NCBI RefSeq assembly: GCF_003932755.1
Contig: NZ_CP024202.1
Span: 3,348,001 to 3,412,000, forward strand
DNA from: Methylomicrobium sp. wino1
GTDB lineage: Bacteria > Pseudomonadota > Gammaproteobacteria > Methylococcales > Methylomonadaceae
Length of the DNA: 64,000 nt
Direction of reading: 5' to 3'
Shown: piece by piece, positions 62,814 to 64,000 of the stretch
Numbering within the stretch: position 1 is the first letter of the stretch
Layout of the letters: each line of letters begins with the position of its first letter
Notes under the pieces: model-generated
What the model was told of the DNA's origin: nothing
Databases searched by the model: none
Seen by the model: only the letters and a program-made list of their open reading frames with translations
Position numbers and translations under genes: made by a program

Positions 62814-63572
62814 GTGGATATAGCGTCGTTAATCGGCTTTTTATTGGGCATAGGGATTATTACGGCCGCCATTGCTACCGGCGGCGATGTTATGTTGTTT
62901 GTAAATCTGCCCTCCATATTAATCGTCATAGGCGGTACTTTCGGCGTATCGTTAATGCGTATCCCTATATCCGATTTTTTAAGGTCTTTCGGTGTTTTAG
63001 GGAAAGCTTTTTTAAACAAAAGGGAAGACCCCGCTGTGTTGATCGAAGAAGCCGTAAGGCTTTCCGACGTTGCTCGAAAAAACGGTCTACTAGCCTTGGA
63101 AAATGAGGCTATTGAGAACGAATTTATGAGAAAAGGTATCAATCTATGTGTCGACGGGCATGATCCTGCTTTCGTAAAAAAAATGCTGTCTCAAGAAATT
63201 AACCAAATGATATCGCGCAACGAAGTAGGGCAAGATATGTGGAAAGGGGTCGGCGATTTAGCGCCGGCAATGGGTATGATCGGAACGCTGGTCGGTTTAG
63301 TACAAATGCTTGCAAATATGTCCGATCCGTCGAGTATCGGTCCTGCGATGGCTGTTGCCTTGCTGACGACACTTTACGGTGCATTAGTAGCAAACTGTTT
63401 TGCACTTCCGATCGTCGACAAATTATCTAAGGTTATGCTTTATGAAAAAACTAACAAAGAGCTTATATTAGAAACGATATCCGGTATTCAAGAGGGCATG
63501 AATCCTAAGGTTTTAGAGTCTTTGTTGAATTCCTATATTTCCGATAAAAAGCGAAAAACCGACAATGAATAG
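62814..63572 (+). CDS. pomA: Flagellar stator protein MotA/PomA
   Basis: 252 aa from GTG 62814 with AGAGG seven bases upstream. Four membrane helices: about 6-24 and 32-50, then the pair 149-170 and 182-205. The conserved prolines are in GVGDLAPAMGMIGTLVGLVQML. The cytoplasmic loop holds the charged residues that contact FliG. With MotB it forms the ion channel that drives flagellar rotation. The form of both proteins is closer to sodium-type PomA/PomB than to the E. coli pair. The stop is followed 7 nt later by the motB start. Confidence 0.92.
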   Translation: MDIASLIGFLLGIGIITAAIATGGDVMLFVNLPSILIVIGGTFGVSLMRIPISDFLRSFGVLGKAFLNKREDPAVLIEEAVRLSDVARKNGLLALENEAIENEFMRKGINLCVDGHDPAFVKKMLSQEINQMISRNEVGQDMWKGVGDLAPAMGMIGTLVGLVQMLANMSDPSSIGPAMAVALLTTLYGALVANCFALPIVDKLSKVMLYEKTNKELILETISGIQEGMNPKVLESLLNSYISDKKRKTDNE

Positions 63573-63579
63573 GTGATAA

Positions 63580-64000
63580 ATGGCTGATGAATGCCCTAAA
63601 TGCCCCCCGGTCGGAGCACCCGCATGGTTGGCGACCTTTGCCGACTTAATGTCGTTGCTGATGTGTTTCTTTGTGTTATTGCTATCATTTGCGACCATGG
63701 ATACCATCAAGTTTAAAAAAATGGCTGATTCGATGATCAATGCTTTTGGCGTACAAAAGGATGTGCCGGCATACGACATTCCAATGGGGACCAGCATCAT
63801 CGCTCAGCATTTTTCGCCGGCGCCGACCGAGCCCACTCCGTTAGAGGAAGTCAAGCAGACGACTATGCAAGACTCGCCGAACTTGGAAGCGGCAAAAAAA
63901 CAGTTAATGGAATTGACACAGGCTGAAATTGAGGAGCAGGCCGAAAAAATCAGAGAGGATTTAAAAGAGGAAATCAAGATGGGATTGGTTTCGGTAGAAA
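63580..64000 (+). CDS. pomB: Flagellar stator protein MotB/PomB, 5' part only
   Basis: The window ends inside this gene; 140 residues are visible from ATG 63580, preceded by AATAGGTGATAA. The N-terminus MADECPKCPPVGAPAWLATF leads to the single membrane helix with the essential Asp (ADLMSLLMCFFVLLLSF, Asp22). A long, Glu/Gln/Lys-rich helical linker follows. The OmpA-like peptidoglycan-binding domain should lie beyond the edge. It anchors the stator and forms the ion path with PomA encoded upstream. Confidence 0.9.
   Translation, partial: MADECPKCPPVGAPAWLATFADLMSLLMCFFVLLLSFATMDTIKFKKMADSMINAFGVQKDVPAYDIPMGTSIIAQHFSPAPTEPTPLEEVKQTTMQDSPNLEAAKKQLMELTQAEIEEQAEKIREDLKEEIKMGLVSVE

Overview
The window comes from a gammaproteobacterial (type I) methanotroph of the Methylococcales, most like the Methylomicrobium/Methylotuvimicrobium/Methylomonas group. 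The strongest evidence is a fused hexulose-phosphate synthase/phosphohexuloisomerase gene (58982-60157), the two key ribulose monophosphate pathway steps in one protein. It is supported by an NAD-linked molybdopterin formate dehydrogenase with its own LysR regulator, mobA and fdhD, a quinoprotein relay pair, and housekeeping blocks with gammaproteobacterial order (nlpD-rpoS, recN-nadK, hrcA-grpE-dnaK-dnaJ-dapB, MFS-ssb). No rRNA, tRNA, CRISPR, prophage or intact insertion sequence was seen. Identifications are by reading protein motifs; no database search was possible.

Layout. 1-3.4 kb: a small membrane protein, a rhodanese and the molybdenum cofactor genes moeA/mobB. 3.8-6.1 kb: a membrane J-domain protein, nlpD and rpoS. 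6.1-10.4 kb: nitrilase-like/GNAT pair, VanZ-like, DUF455, NnrS and a conserved small protein. 10.9-19.8 kb, minus strand: a large MscK-type mechanosensitive channel, the agmatine-to-putrescine genes aguB and aguA, recN and nadK. 20.3-26.2 kb: heat-shock operon behind a CIRCE operator, then dapB. 27.0-32.7 kb: two-subunit formate dehydrogenase with divergent LysR gene. 33.0-41.9 kb: zinc metallohydrolase plus SoxYZ-like carrier, Uma2 protein, lipoproteins, mobA-fdhD, DUF2835, htpX, a sorbosone-dehydrogenase-like protein and a Nudix hydrolase. 42.2-51.4 kb: exopolysaccharide genes of exosortase/PEP-CTERM type, facing a minus-strand HPr-rel-A cassette (nucleotidyltransferase, HprK-like kinase, PqqD-like protein, secreted protein). 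51.5-55.7 kb: PilZ, YihY and two truncated MASE1 sensors that collide. 56.1-64.0 kb: proS, a zinc-ribbon miniprotein, hps-phi, an MFS transporter, ssb, and a pomA/pomB-type stator pair cut by the window edge.

The most unusual layer lies between the genes. At least a dozen intergenic gaps hold members of a modular, non-coding, MITE-like repeat family. Four kinds of terminal inverted repeat enclose exchangeable inner blocks, including a 58-67 bp palindrome (AGCACCTAAATT ... AATTTAGGTGCT) found five times. Other dispersed repeats are GTTCCCACG hairpins, a GTAGGGTGCGC long hairpin in two gaps, CATGAAGA inverted repeats and heptamer tracts. One heptamer tract, 14 exact copies of TTCACCA, sits directly before the start codon of a glycosyltransferase, beside a broken four-helix-bundle gene whose flanks carry the complementary heptamer.

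How genes work together: moeA, mobB, mobA and fdhD supply and sulfurate the cofactor of the formate dehydrogenase, the last NADH-yielding step of methane oxidation; hps-phi fixes the formaldehyde that is not oxidised. The relay proteins at 33-35 kb probably serve a periplasmic PQQ dehydrogenase encoded elsewhere.
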